Source: Rothia sp035916755
Lineage (GTDB): Bacteria; Actinomycetota; Actinomycetes; Actinomycetales; Micrococcaceae
Assembly (NCBI RefSeq): GCF_035916755.1
Contig: NZ_JAYWIX010000005.1
Span: forward strand, 195,967-259,966
Length of the DNA: 64,000 nucleotides
Reading direction: 5' to 3'
Positions 1 through 8,621 of this stretch are shown piece after piece (the first letter of the stretch is position 1; the number at the start of each line of letters is the position of its first letter). The position numbers and the translations under genes were made by a program. The notes beneath the pieces are model-generated. The model was not told the origin of the DNA, did no database searches, and saw only the letters and a list, made by a program, of their open reading frames with translations.

Positions 1-1
1 C

Positions 2-1309
2 GCGTCCGCCCCCTTCCTGGTGGTTGCCCCCACCTCGGTGGTGCCCAACTGGGTGCGGGAAATCAAACGCTTTGCTCCCTCACTACAGGTTGTCGGCGTT
101 GAAGAGTCGGTACGGAAATCTAAGCAGCGCCTGGCCAATACCGTCGCCTCAGCCGACGTGGTGGTGACCAGCTACGCCCTCTTCCGCATCGACGAAGAAC
201 ACTACTTTGACCTGGGCAGCCAGCATCCCTTCGAGGGGCTGGTGCTCGATGAAGCCCAGTTCGTCAAAAACGCTAAGACCAAGGCCCACCAGGCCGCCCG
301 CGACCTGCCTGCCCGCGTCAAGATTGCGGTAACCGGTACCCCCATGGAGAACAACCTCATGGAGCTGTGGTCCATGTTCTCTATCGCCGCCCCCGGGCTC
401 TTCCCTTCGGCTCGCGCTTTCAAGGACGTCTACGCCACCCCCATCGAGTCCGGCGAAGAAACCAAGGCCCTGGGCAGGCTGCGCCGCCGCATTCGTCCGC
501 TCATGAAGCGCCGCACCAAAGAACTGGTGGCCGCCGACCTGCCCGAGAAGACCGATATGCGCATCGATGTACCCCTAGCCCCGGCCCACCGCAAGGCCTA
601 CGACACCCACCTGCAGCGCGAGCGCCAGAAGATCCTAGGCCTGCTGGAGGATATCGACAAGAACCGCTTCACCATCTTCCAGTCCCTCACCACCCTGCGC
701 CGCCTGGCGCTCGATGCCACCCTCATTGATGCCGAACGCTACGCCGGATTGGAGTCGTCCAAGCTGGATTATCTGGAGCAGAACCTGCCCGAAATTATCC
801 ACGACGGCCACCGGGCCCTGATTTTCAGCCAGTTCACCGGCTACCTCAAGAAGGTCGCAGGCAGACTCTCTGACATGGGGATTCCCTACCTCTACCTGGA
901 CGGCTCCACCCGCAACCGCGGGGAGCTGCTCGAAGAGTTCGAGTCGGGCACCGCCCCCGTCTTCCTGATCTCCCTCAAGGCAGGCGGCTTCGGTCTGAAT
1001 CTGACCAGCGCCGACTACTGCTTCATCATGGACCCCTGGTGGAACCCGGCTGCCGAACAGCAGGCCGTTGACCGTGTGCACCGTATCGGGCAGACCAAGA
1101 ACGTGATGGTCTACCGCCTGGTCTCAGCGGGAACCATTGAAGAGAAGGTCATGGAACTCAAAAAATCTAAGGCAGCCCTCTTCGACGCAGTAGTCGATGA
1201 GGGGGCTTTCTTTGCCGCCCAGCTCACCGCCGCCCAGATACGCGACCTACTGGCTGCCCCGGAAACGGACGCCGGGCAGGGCACCGTCTCAAAGAAGATA
1301 GGAGAGTAA
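2..1309 (+). CDS. SNF2-family DNA helicase/ATPase, C-terminal part (5' end outside window)
   Basis: The reading frame is open from the left edge, so the N-terminus and Walker A are missing; 435 residues remain. Visible helicase motifs are TSVVPNW (motif Ia), DEAQFVKN (motif II), VTGTPMENNLMELW (III), IFSQFT (IV), and SLKAGGFGLNLT followed by DRVHRIGQTKNV (V-VI). These place it in the SNF2/Snf2-like superfamily 2, of the bacterial type often found with an N-terminal SWIM zinc finger (not visible here). The family translocates on double-stranded DNA using ATP; the cellular role of this member is unknown. The downstream transporter starts two bases after the stop, and its ribosome-binding site GGAGAG lies inside the last codons, so the two are probably cotranscribed. 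Confidence 0.92.
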   Translation, partial: ASAPFLVVAPTSVVPNWVREIKRFAPSLQVVGVEESVRKSKQRLANTVASADVVVTSYALFRIDEEHYFDLGSQHPFEGLVLDEAQFVKNAKTKAHQAARDLPARVKIAVTGTPMENNLMELWSMFSIAAPGLFPSARAFKDVYATPIESGEETKALGRLRRRIRPLMKRRTKELVAADLPEKTDMRIDVPLAPAHRKAYDTHLQRERQKILGLLEDIDKNRFTIFQSLTTLRRLALDATLIDAERYAGLESSKLDYLEQNLPEIIHDGHRALIFSQFTGYLKKVAGRLSDMGIPYLYLDGSTRNRGELLEEFESGTAPVFLISLKAGGFGLNLTSADYCFIMDPWWNPAAEQQAVDRVHRIGQTKNVMVYRLVSAGTIEEKVMELKKSKAALFDAVVDEGAFFAAQLTAAQIRDLLAAPETDAGQGTVSKKIGE

Positions 1310-1311
1310 CC

Positions 1312-2628
1312 GTGGGCAAGATTCTCATGGACTTCACTCCGCTCACTTACTCCCCCGATTTCAGACGCATCTGGCTCGGCGGGCTCTTCTCAACCATCGG
1401 CTTTGCCATCACCAGCGTGGCAATCGCCCTCGAAATTTACGCGCTCACAGGCTCTGCCGGGGCCGTGGGCCTGGTGGGTCTAGTATCGGTAGTGCCCCTG
1501 GTCATTGGCGGGCTCTACGGAGGCGTGATCGCCGACCGCTATGACCGGCGCAAGGTCGCCCTATTAGCCACCCTCGGTATGTGGGGCGTCACCGTACTCA
1601 TCGCCCTGCACGCCTGGCTCAACATCCACAGCGTGGCGGTACTCTACGCCCTCATCGCTGCAGAATCCCTGCTCCAGCCCATCAACCAGTCCGCCCGCGG
1701 GGCTATCATCCCCCGCCTTATCAAGCCCCGCCTGCTCCCGGCAGCCAACACCCTCATGATGTCGGTGGGCACCCTGGGTATGAGCGCCGGCCCCCTGCTG
1801 GGCGGCCTCTTGGTGGCCTCCGTCGGCTACCAGCTCACCTACTCCATCAACGTTTTCGCGATGACCGTTGGTATCTGGGCCCTCTACCGGCTCCCAGCTA
1901 TGCTCCCCGAGCAGAGCGGGGAGGCACGTCCGTCCGTCCTGACCTCGATCCGCGAGGGGCTGGGCTTTGTGCGCCGCAATACGGTGGTGGGCATGACCTT
2001 CGTAGTGGATATTCTCGGCATGTTCTTTGCCCAGGCCCGCCCGCTTATCCCGGCGCTGGCCGCCTTAACCTTCGGCGGCGGTGAAGCCGGGGCCGGCCTG
2101 CTACTAGCTGCCGGCCCCGTAGGTGCCCTCATCGGGGTGTCTTTCTCGGGCTTCCTCAAGGACGTCCGCCGCCAAGGGCGCTTCCTCACCCTCAGCTATA
2201 CCGGGTGGGGGCTGGGCTTTATCGCCTTCGGGCTCATCGCCTGGGCTTATGAGGGGCGAGTTCCCAGCGCCTCTATCACCGAAAACCTGCTGCCGCTCAG
2301 TCTGGCTTTTGCTGCCCTGGCTTTCATGGGCTGGGCGGACGCCCTGGGGTCGGTCTACCGCTCCACCATTATTCAGGTAGCTACCCCCGACGCCCTGCGC
2401 GGACGCCTACAGGGGCTCTTCATCATCACGGTAGCGGGCGGGCCCAACCTGGGCATGGCCTTTGTGGGCGGTGCCGCCGAGCTGGTGGGCTCCCCCTTAG
2501 CTGCGGTCGTCGGCGGAACCCTGGTGATGATCACCATCGCCCTAGCGACGCTGGCGGCACCTGCCCTCTGGCGCTATGTGCCCGAGCCTATCCCCGAAAC
2601 ACGGCAGCAGCCTATCGTTAACTCCTAG
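1312..2628 (+). CDS. MFS exporter, EntS-like
   Basis: A 438-residue major facilitator with about 12 membrane segments and a GTG start preceded by GGAGAG. The N-terminal pattern (DFRRIWLGGLFSTIG, then a loop with GGVIADRYDRRKVALL) is the MFS-3/EntS type; E. coli EntS exports enterobactin. The substrate here is unknown. No siderophore biosynthesis gene is in the window, although a siderophore uptake operon lies at 53.0-58.1 kb, so a siderophore role is possible but unproven; drug efflux is the alternative. It follows the SNF2 gene by two bases. Its TAG stop shares a CTAG tetranucleotide with the stop of the convergent aldo/keto reductase. Confidence 0.82.
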   Translation: MGKILMDFTPLTYSPDFRRIWLGGLFSTIGFAITSVAIALEIYALTGSAGAVGLVGLVSVVPLVIGGLYGGVIADRYDRRKVALLATLGMWGVTVLIALHAWLNIHSVAVLYALIAAESLLQPINQSARGAIIPRLIKPRLLPAANTLMMSVGTLGMSAGPLLGGLLVASVGYQLTYSINVFAMTVGIWALYRLPAMLPEQSGEARPSVLTSIREGLGFVRRNTVVGMTFVVDILGMFFAQARPLIPALAALTFGGGEAGAGLLLAAGPVGALIGVSFSGFLKDVRRQGRFLTLSYTGWGLGFIAFGLIAWAYEGRVPSASITENLLPLSLAFAALAFMGWADALGSVYRSTIIQVATPDALRGRLQGLFIITVAGGPNLGMAFVGGAAELVGSPLAAVVGGTLVMITIALATLAAPALWRYVPEPIPETRQQPIVNS

Positions 2629-3458
2629 AAGTCGATATCTGCCGGGTCGGGGCCGATTCGGCCTTCGGCTGATGAGAGCGCGTCAATCTTTGAAACCTCG
2701 TCGCCGGTCAGAGCTACCTTGAGGGACTCGTAGTTGGAAACGATACGCTCGGGGGTTACCGACTTAGGGATGGCGACGATGCCGTGGGCTCGGTGCCAGG
2801 CAAGTATGACCTGGGCAGGGGTGGCACCGTGGGCTTCTGCGATCTCGCCGATAACGGGGTTCTCCAGAAGATCGGAGCGGTTGCCCAGGGGGCTCCACGC
2901 TTCGGTGACGATGCCCAGTTCTGCGTGTACCTCACGCAGGTTTTCCTGGGCGAAGTAGGGGTGCAGCTCAATCTGGTGGATAGCGGGCACTACACCGGTT
3001 TCGGCGACGATTTCACGCAGCTGCTCTTCGGGGAAGTTGGAGACGCCAATGGACTTGGCCTTACCCTGCTTCTGCAGCTCAATCAGAGCCTTCCAGGTAT
3101 CGACGTAGAGGCCCTGGGCGGGCTTAGCCCAGTGAATCAGCAGCAGGTCCACGTAGTCGGTGCCCAGGCGTTCCAGGGAGGCTTCGGCAGCGGCCAGAGC
3201 CTGCTCATAGCCCTGCTCATCGTTCCACACCTTGGTGGTGAGGAAGACGTCCTCGCGGGCTACGCCGGAGTCAGCGATTGCCTTGCCGGTGCCTTCTTCA
3301 TTGCCGTAGATTTTGGCGGTGTCGATGTGGCGGTAGCCAGCCTCAAGGGCCAGGCCGACGACCTTTTCGGCGGTGTCGTTTTCTACCTGCCAGACGCCGT
3401 AGCCCAGCTGGGGGATGCTGTTGCCATCGTTGAAGGTGAGGCGGGGTGACTCAGTCAT
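2625..3458 (-). CDS. Aldo/keto reductase (2,5-diketogluconate reductase type)
   Basis: A 277-residue cytosolic NADPH-dependent aldo/keto reductase. The start at 3458 is preferred over an upstream in-frame start because GAAAGGAAA precedes it and family homology begins at SPRLTFNDG. The catalytic tetrad is visible: Asp and Tyr in GYRHIDTAKIYGNE, Lys in FLTTKVW, His in LLLIHW. The C-terminal IPKSVTPERI is the cofactor-phosphate binding signature. It ends in GPDPADIDF, as common actinobacterial homologues do. The family reduces small aldehydes and ketones; the natural substrate cannot be read from sequence. A paralogue lies directly upstream on the same strand, 53 bases away, so the pair looks like a tandem duplication. 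Confidence 0.88.
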   Translation of the reverse strand: MTESPRLTFNDGNSIPQLGYGVWQVENDTAEKVVGLALEAGYRHIDTAKIYGNEEGTGKAIADSGVAREDVFLTTKVWNDEQGYEQALAAAEASLERLGTDYVDLLLIHWAKPAQGLYVDTWKALIELQKQGKAKSIGVSNFPEEQLREIVAETGVVPAIHQIELHPYFAQENLREVHAELGIVTEAWSPLGNRSDLLENPVIGEIAEAHGATPAQVILAWHRAHGIVAIPKSVTPERIVSNYESLKVALTGDEVSKIDALSSAEGRIGPDPADIDF

Positions 3459-3511
3459 AATTTTTCCTTTCACATATGCACGGTCACACCCCACTCTAGT
3501 CCTCCCTACTC

Positions 3512-4390
3512 TTACCCCCTAGCCTGTTCGGTAGGGGTGAACGAACGCCTGTCGCTGTATTCGGGGGCTCCCAAATCACCTTCAGCAGGGTCGCCACCGA
3601 GGCGGTGCCTGCGTTCGAGGGCTTCGATAGCCGCTATCTCGTCAGGGGTTAGTTCGGTGCCCTGCACCGCCAGGTTGGAGGCCATGCGGGCGGGTGTTTC
3701 GGTCTTGGGGATAACGACGTTGCCGGCTGCCAGGTGCCAGGCCAGCACCAGTTCGGCTACCCCGATGCCCCGGTTATCTGCCAGCTTTTTCAGAGTGGGG
3801 TCGTTGAGCACCAGGCCGTTGCCGAGAGGGCTCCAGGCTTCGGTGAGGGCGCCGCGGGCCAAGTTGGCTGCCCGCATACGGGTTTGGGTGAGATAGGGGT
3901 GCAGTTCAATCTGGTTGACCGCCGGGGTGACGCCGGTATCGCTGATAATCTGATCAAGCTGAGTGTCGGTGAAGTTGGAGACGCCGATGGAACGCACCAG
4001 CCCGCGTTCGCGCAGCTCGACCAGGGCTTCCCAGGAGGTCCGGTAGCGCCCAAGACCAGGCTGGGCCCAGTGAATAAGGTAGAGATCGAGGTAGTCCAGG
4101 CCCAGAAGTTCCAGGGAGCGTTCGGCCGCTTCGATGGCTGTGTCGTAGCCCTGGTCGGTGTTCCAGAGCTTAGTGGTCACGAAGAGCTCAGCGCGGGGTA
4201 GGCCGGATTCGGCCACAGCCTGCCCCACTCCCGCTTCGTTCTTGTAGATGGTGGCGGTATCGATGTGGCGGTAGCCGGCTTCGAGGGCAGTGGTGACAGC
4301 AGCGGCGGTGGTTTCAGGAGCAATCCGGCAGGTGCCAAAACCCAGCTGGGGAATGCTGCGGCCATCGTTCATGGTCAGGGACAGGTTCAT
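3512..4390 (-). CDS. Aldo/keto reductase, tandem paralogue
   Basis: A 292-residue aldo/keto reductase. The start is placed at 4390 (AAAGGA upstream); a longer in-frame extension would overlap tex and shows no family similarity. The tetrad is intact: GYRHIDTATIYKNE (Asp, Tyr), FVTTKLWN (Lys), LYLIHW (His). The cofactor-site segment is IPKTETPARM. It is clearly related to the 2625-3458 gene but diverged over its whole length, so this is an old duplication with probably different substrates. The tail after LGGDPAEGDLG is longer than in the paralogue. Both genes read away from tex. Confidence 0.86.
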   Translation of the reverse strand: MNLSLTMNDGRSIPQLGFGTCRIAPETTAAAVTTALEAGYRHIDTATIYKNEAGVGQAVAESGLPRAELFVTTKLWNTDQGYDTAIEAAERSLELLGLDYLDLYLIHWAQPGLGRYRTSWEALVELRERGLVRSIGVSNFTDTQLDQIISDTGVTPAVNQIELHPYLTQTRMRAANLARGALTEAWSPLGNGLVLNDPTLKKLADNRGIGVAELVLAWHLAAGNVVIPKTETPARMASNLAVQGTELTPDEIAAIEALERRHRLGGDPAEGDLGAPEYSDRRSFTPTEQARG

Positions 4391-4502
4391 GGTGAAATCC
4401 TTTGCTGTAGAGAATTCTGGGGCCGGGTGCGGTGGCAGCCAGCTGGCTCGGGGCTGGCGTTCAGGGTGCTGGTTGCAGCCGTATCCCGCCCCGCCGCTCT
4501 GG

Positions 4503-6869
4503 CTAGCGGCGACGGCGTCCGCTCGTCTTGCGGGACTTAGGTTCTGGCTCTTCGAGAAGCAGGGAGAGGGAGATACGCTTGCGGGCGGGGTCGGCTTCAA
4601 CCACGCGCACCTGCACGATGTCGCCGGATTTGACGATGGTGTGGGGGTCGGAGACGAACTCGCGGCTCATCTGCGAGACATGTACCAGGCCGTCCTGGTG
4701 CACACCGATATCGACGAAAGCGCCGAAGGCCGCGACGTTTGAGACGGTTCCTTCAAGAATCATGCCGGGGGTAAGGTCCGCGATTGTTTCGATGCCTTCT
4801 TCGAAGCGGGCGGTGCGGAAGGTGGGGCGGGGGTCTCGGCCGGGGGCAGAAAGTTCGGTGATGATGTCGGTGATGGTGGGCAGGCCGACGGTGGCTGTGG
4901 TGAAGTCACGCGGGTTGAGGGCAGCGAGGGCTTCTGCCCTCACTTTGCCCTGGGTGAAGCCGCCGGCTGCGGCCACAATCTTGCGGGCAAGGTCGTAGGA
5001 TTCGGGGTGCACGCCCGAGGCGTCCAGGGGTTCGCTGCCGTCGGTGATGCGGACGAAGCCGGCCGCCTGTTCAAAGGCCTTGCGGCCGAGGCGGGGCACC
5101 TTAAGCAGGTCGGTACGGCGGGTGAAGGGGCCGTGCTCGGTGCGGTAGGTGACGATGTTGTCGGCGATGGTCTTGTTGAAGCCCGCTACCCGGGAAAGCA
5201 GGGCAGGGGAGGCTGAGTTGACGAGTACGCCCACAGCGTTGACGGAGTCTTCGACCACGCCGTCAAGAGCCCGGGTAAGGGCGGCCGGGGAAACGTCGTG
5301 CTGGTACTGGCCAACGCCGATGGATTGGGGTTCGATTTTGACCAGTTCGGCCAGGGGGTCCTGCAGGCGGCGGGCGATAGAGACCGCGCCGCGCAGGGAG
5401 ACGTCCATGTCGGGTAGTTCGCGACTGGCCAGTTCTGAGGCTGAGTAGACGGAGGCGCCAGCTTCGGAGACTACCACTTTTTCAAGACCGCGGTAACCGT
5501 TGGCCGTGCACTGTTTGATGAGGTCGCTGGCAAGTTTGTCGGTTTCGCGACTGGCGGTTCCGTTACCGATGGCTACGAGCTCTACCCGGTGGGTCTGCAC
5601 CAGCTGGGTGAGGGTATCGAGGGAGGCCTGCCACTGGTTTCGGGGGGCGTGGGGGTAGATAACGTCGGTGGTCAGCACTTGGCCGGTCTGCCCGATAACA
5701 GCGATCTTAACGCCGGTGCGCAGGCCGGGGTCGAGCCCGAGGGTGGCGCGGGAGCCAGCGGGTGCTGCCAGCAGCACATCGCGCAGGTTCGAGGCGAAGA
5801 CGGCGATGGCGTCCTTTTCCGCCTGCTCGAAGAGGGAGGTTCGGACTTCTGCGGCGAGGCGGGGTAGTAGGCGCTGACGCCAGGCGATGCGCGCGGTCTT
5901 GGCCAGCCAGCCGACGACCATGGTTTCGTCGGAGACCATGTTGAGCACCTGGGCCCCGATCCCCAGGGCCTCAGCTACGGCGCGTTCGTACCAGCTGCGC
6001 TCCCGGTCGTATTCTTCGGCCAAAATTTCAGCGGCTTCGCGGGCGGCGCCCTTGAGGGAGGACTTGGCCGGGGGTAGTACATCCACATCAAAACTGACCT
6101 TAACGGCGCCTTCTTTTTCGGCGCGGAGCAGGGCCAGCACCCGGTGGGAGGGAATGCGGCGGATTTCTTCGTTGAACTCGAAGTAGTCGCTGAATTTGGC
6201 CCCGGCTTCCTGCTGGCCGGGAATCAGGCGGGAGGTGATGACGCCGCGGCGGACGAAGCGCTGGCGGAGGGTTTCGGCTAGGCCGGGGTCGGTCATGGCC
6301 TGCTCAATCAAGATGGCACGGGCCCCGTCTAGGGCGTTGTCGACCGAGGCGACGGTCGCCTCAACGGTGCCGGGTTCGGCATCGGCCAGTTCGGGTTCGA
6401 CGTAGGCGTCAGCTATATCGGCGGTGGGGGCAAAGGGAACTTCAAGCAGGTCTTCAACCAGGGACTCCAGCCCAGCCTCACGGGCAAGAAAGGCCAGGGT
6501 CTTGCGCTTGGTTTTGTGGGGGGCGTAGAGCGCTTCGAGCTCGTTTTTAGTCGGGGCGGACGCCAGCGCGGCGGCCAGCTCGTCGGTGAGCAGGGCGCGT
6601 TCGTGGAGGGTCTGCATAATGGCGGCCCGGCGCTCTTCAAGTTCCCGCAGGTAGCGCAGACGTTCGGCCAGGGTACGCAGTTGGGCATCGTCCAGCCCAC
6701 CGGTGGCTTCCTTGCGGTAGCGGGCGATAAAGGGCACGGTAGCCCCGTCATCGAGTAGGGCTACGGCTGAGCGCACCTGGTTGGCCAGGGCACCGAGTTC
6801 TACAGCGATACGTTCCTCGATAGGTGGAAGGGGGGTTTGGGAGTCTGCTACCGCGCCTGCATGTGTCAT
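4503..6869 (-). CDS. tex: Tex family RNA-binding protein
   Basis: A 788-residue protein with the complete Tex layout. It has an N-terminal helical Tex domain (IEERIAVELGA near the start; ARYRKEATGGLDDAQLR), a YqgF/RNase H-like domain (LGLDPGLRTGVKIAVIG), helix-hairpin-helix motifs (GPFTRRTDLLKVPRLGRKAF) and a C-terminal S1 domain from about residue 660 (GMILEGTVSNVAAFGAFVDIGV, then HVSQMS). Length is normal for the family. The protein ends in a basic tail with four arginines. Tex binds nucleic acid and affects transcription and toxin expression in other bacteria; its molecular role is still poorly defined. The ribosome-binding site is weak. It is transcribed alone, divergently from the 7136 gene. 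Confidence 0.95.
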   Translation of the reverse strand: MTHAGAVADSQTPLPPIEERIAVELGALANQVRSAVALLDDGATVPFIARYRKEATGGLDDAQLRTLAERLRYLRELEERRAAIMQTLHERALLTDELAAALASAPTKNELEALYAPHKTKRKTLAFLAREAGLESLVEDLLEVPFAPTADIADAYVEPELADAEPGTVEATVASVDNALDGARAILIEQAMTDPGLAETLRQRFVRRGVITSRLIPGQQEAGAKFSDYFEFNEEIRRIPSHRVLALLRAEKEGAVKVSFDVDVLPPAKSSLKGAAREAAEILAEEYDRERSWYERAVAEALGIGAQVLNMVSDETMVVGWLAKTARIAWRQRLLPRLAAEVRTSLFEQAEKDAIAVFASNLRDVLLAAPAGSRATLGLDPGLRTGVKIAVIGQTGQVLTTDVIYPHAPRNQWQASLDTLTQLVQTHRVELVAIGNGTASRETDKLASDLIKQCTANGYRGLEKVVVSEAGASVYSASELASRELPDMDVSLRGAVSIARRLQDPLAELVKIEPQSIGVGQYQHDVSPAALTRALDGVVEDSVNAVGVLVNSASPALLSRVAGFNKTIADNIVTYRTEHGPFTRRTDLLKVPRLGRKAFEQAAGFVRITDGSEPLDASGVHPESYDLARKIVAAAGGFTQGKVRAEALAALNPRDFTTATVGLPTITDIITELSAPGRDPRPTFRTARFEEGIETIADLTPGMILEGTVSNVAAFGAFVDIGVHQDGLVHVSQMSREFVSDPHTIVKSGDIVQVRVVEADPARKRISLSLLLEEPEPKSRKTSGRRRR

Positions 6870-7018
6870 AGTTTCTAGTTTCTCATACCGGTTTTACTAC
6901 CGGGATCAGCAGGGCAGACCGGCCAGGGGGCGCACCCCAGCCGCCCAAGGCCCCCAAGCCGGGGCCAGGCGTCCGGTCATCTGCGTGTAATAGTTACGCT
7001 TGCAGTGGTCAGAGAGGG

Positions 7019-7043
7019 GTAGCACCCCTTAAAGTGGTGCTAC
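7019..7043. promoter_or_regulatory. Perfect 8-bp hairpin in the tex / 7136 divergent intergenic region
   Basis: GTAGCACC at 7019-7026 is the exact reverse complement of GGTGCTAC at 7036-7043, with a nine-base AT-rich loop. It lies 93 bases upstream of the 7136 start and 150 bases upstream of tex, so it could be an operator or a leader hairpin. No T-run follows on either strand, so it does not look like a terminator. Confidence 0.4.
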
Positions 7044-7135
7044 ATGGGTATTCTTGGGACCGGTCTAGGCAGGCCTACCCCAAACTTTTTCATCCCAAAC
7101 ACAATCTTGTATGACCTTTGCTTTGGAGAACCACC

Positions 7136-8587
7136 GTGCCAGATGCAGCTAACCTTACCTACACAGAGTTCTGCGAACGCTACGACTCCCTGCTAGGTGG
7201 GCTCGCGCGCATGGGCTGGACCTCCTCTGAAGCTGTACACCGCGCGTCCGTGCTGTACCCCGATATTGACCGCGACCTGCTGGACCAGGCCGTGCATTCC
7301 GGCCGCTGGCTCTTTGGCGGCGGCCAGGGGCAAACCCACTCAAACGTACTCATGGCCTCAGCTATCTGGTATGCGGTAGCTGTCAGTTATGCCCTTGAGC
7401 CCGACTACGAGTACGCTGCGGTTGGTCTTGACCCCACCATCATCCAGGATCTTCCGCGCATGCTTGAGTCCTTTGCGGTGCCTTCTGATGCGATTGCCGG
7501 TGTCGTTGGGCGCATTGGTGCTGCCCTCAAATACATGGCAGAGCTCCCCTATACCCTGCTTGAGGAGCAAGCCTACGATGATTTCCTCGCTAACCTACCG
7601 CAGGAAATTGCCCATATCTCTCGCGGAGATTTCTCCTGGCCCCCGTCCCGCGCACTGATTGAAGACCGCCTGGGGGACCGTTCCTGGTCGAAGGCCCTGC
7701 TGAAGGTGGGAGTCTGCCCGCCAGACGCTGAAGATCAGGGTATTAAACTCGAGGCCCACAGCCTGAGCGAGCGCACCTTCCGCAATACCCTGGGCGAGTT
7801 CCTGAACTACTGTATTCGCTACGACCGTAAGCCCTCAGTGCTGCTCTACGGCAGCTGGGCTGAAGACCCTGCCCGGAGCGGACGCGTGCCCCGCCTGGGC
7901 TCGGTTCGGGCCAAGTACGGTTCCTGGCACCTGGCCCTGCAGGCTGGCCGCCAGATGCTTAACGATGCCCTGGCTATGGGGGGCTCACCAGCCCTACCTG
8001 CCAGGTCTGTCGCCCAGCCCCCCGTGGACCCCACTGAGCCTCTTAACATCGAAGATATCCAGGCCCAGGGCATCGGTGTGGTGCGGCCCAAACCACTGAG
8101 CGACAGCGAGCGCTCGGCCCGCGCCTGGCAGGGGCTGATTTCGGTGATGGAGCAGCGCCTGGAGGAGCTGCCCTGGAGCCTTTCCCTACGCATGTACTAC
8201 ATCTCCCCCGAGGTGGTGGCCACCGGGGACTACACCAACTACGTCAGTATTCTGCGCTCTCCCGCAGGCTACTTCTGTGAGCTGACATCGCCTGAAGAGT
8301 TTGGCCTGATTGAGGTAGAACTCGATACGGAGTTTCTGGAGGGAGCAGGCTGGAGGACGCCCGCGGCAAGCGGACGCTGGACCCGCAACTTCCTGTCGGT
8401 CAAGGACGCCGCGCACGGCATTATTGAGGCGATGCGCGAGGGTATGGGCTGTGACCACTCCGATTATTTCCAGTCGGATGACCCCACAGGTAGCCCCGCG
8501 GCCAATGTCGCCCACCCCAGCACCGGATCTATCCCCATGGTGCCGGTGACCGGCAGCGGCTATGTGGTGATTGAGGGCTTTGACTAG
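7136..8587 (+). CDS. Unknown protein with two homing-endonuclease-associated-like repeats
   Basis: A 483-residue soluble protein. GTG at 7136 is preferred to the upstream TTG because GGAGA lies six bases before it. I do not recognise the whole protein. Residues about 165-193 (WPPSRALIEDRLGDRSWSKA) and 249-272 (RVPRLGSVRAKYGSWHLAL) have the pattern of the short homing-endonuclease-associated repeat: Pro/Ser, a helix, an F/Y-G-S-W core, then an Ala-Leu helix. These repeats are thought to bind DNA. The N-terminal 160 residues include a helical segment rich in W and Y, and the C-terminal 120 look like a compact alpha/beta region. No nuclease motif is visible in this chain, but the next gene encodes an HNH enzyme 34 bases downstream. 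A DNA-binding or regulatory role is inference. Confidence 0.6.
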   Translation: MPDAANLTYTEFCERYDSLLGGLARMGWTSSEAVHRASVLYPDIDRDLLDQAVHSGRWLFGGGQGQTHSNVLMASAIWYAVAVSYALEPDYEYAAVGLDPTIIQDLPRMLESFAVPSDAIAGVVGRIGAALKYMAELPYTLLEEQAYDDFLANLPQEIAHISRGDFSWPPSRALIEDRLGDRSWSKALLKVGVCPPDAEDQGIKLEAHSLSERTFRNTLGEFLNYCIRYDRKPSVLLYGSWAEDPARSGRVPRLGSVRAKYGSWHLALQAGRQMLNDALAMGGSPALPARSVAQPPVDPTEPLNIEDIQAQGIGVVRPKPLSDSERSARAWQGLISVMEQRLEELPWSLSLRMYYISPEVVATGDYTNYVSILRSPAGYFCELTSPEEFGLIEVELDTEFLEGAGWRTPAASGRWTRNFLSVKDAAHGIIEAMREGMGCDHSDYFQSDDPTGSPAANVAHPSTGSIPMVPVTGSGYVVIEGFD

Positions 8588-8621
8588 AATGCCCAGCTTA
8601 CGGGGCTAAAATAGGTGACCT

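Noticed and set aside
1312..2628. Siderophore biosynthesis around the EntS-like exporter
   Set aside because: No non-ribosomal peptide or dihydroxybenzoate genes exist in the window, so an enterobactin-type export role cannot be claimed.
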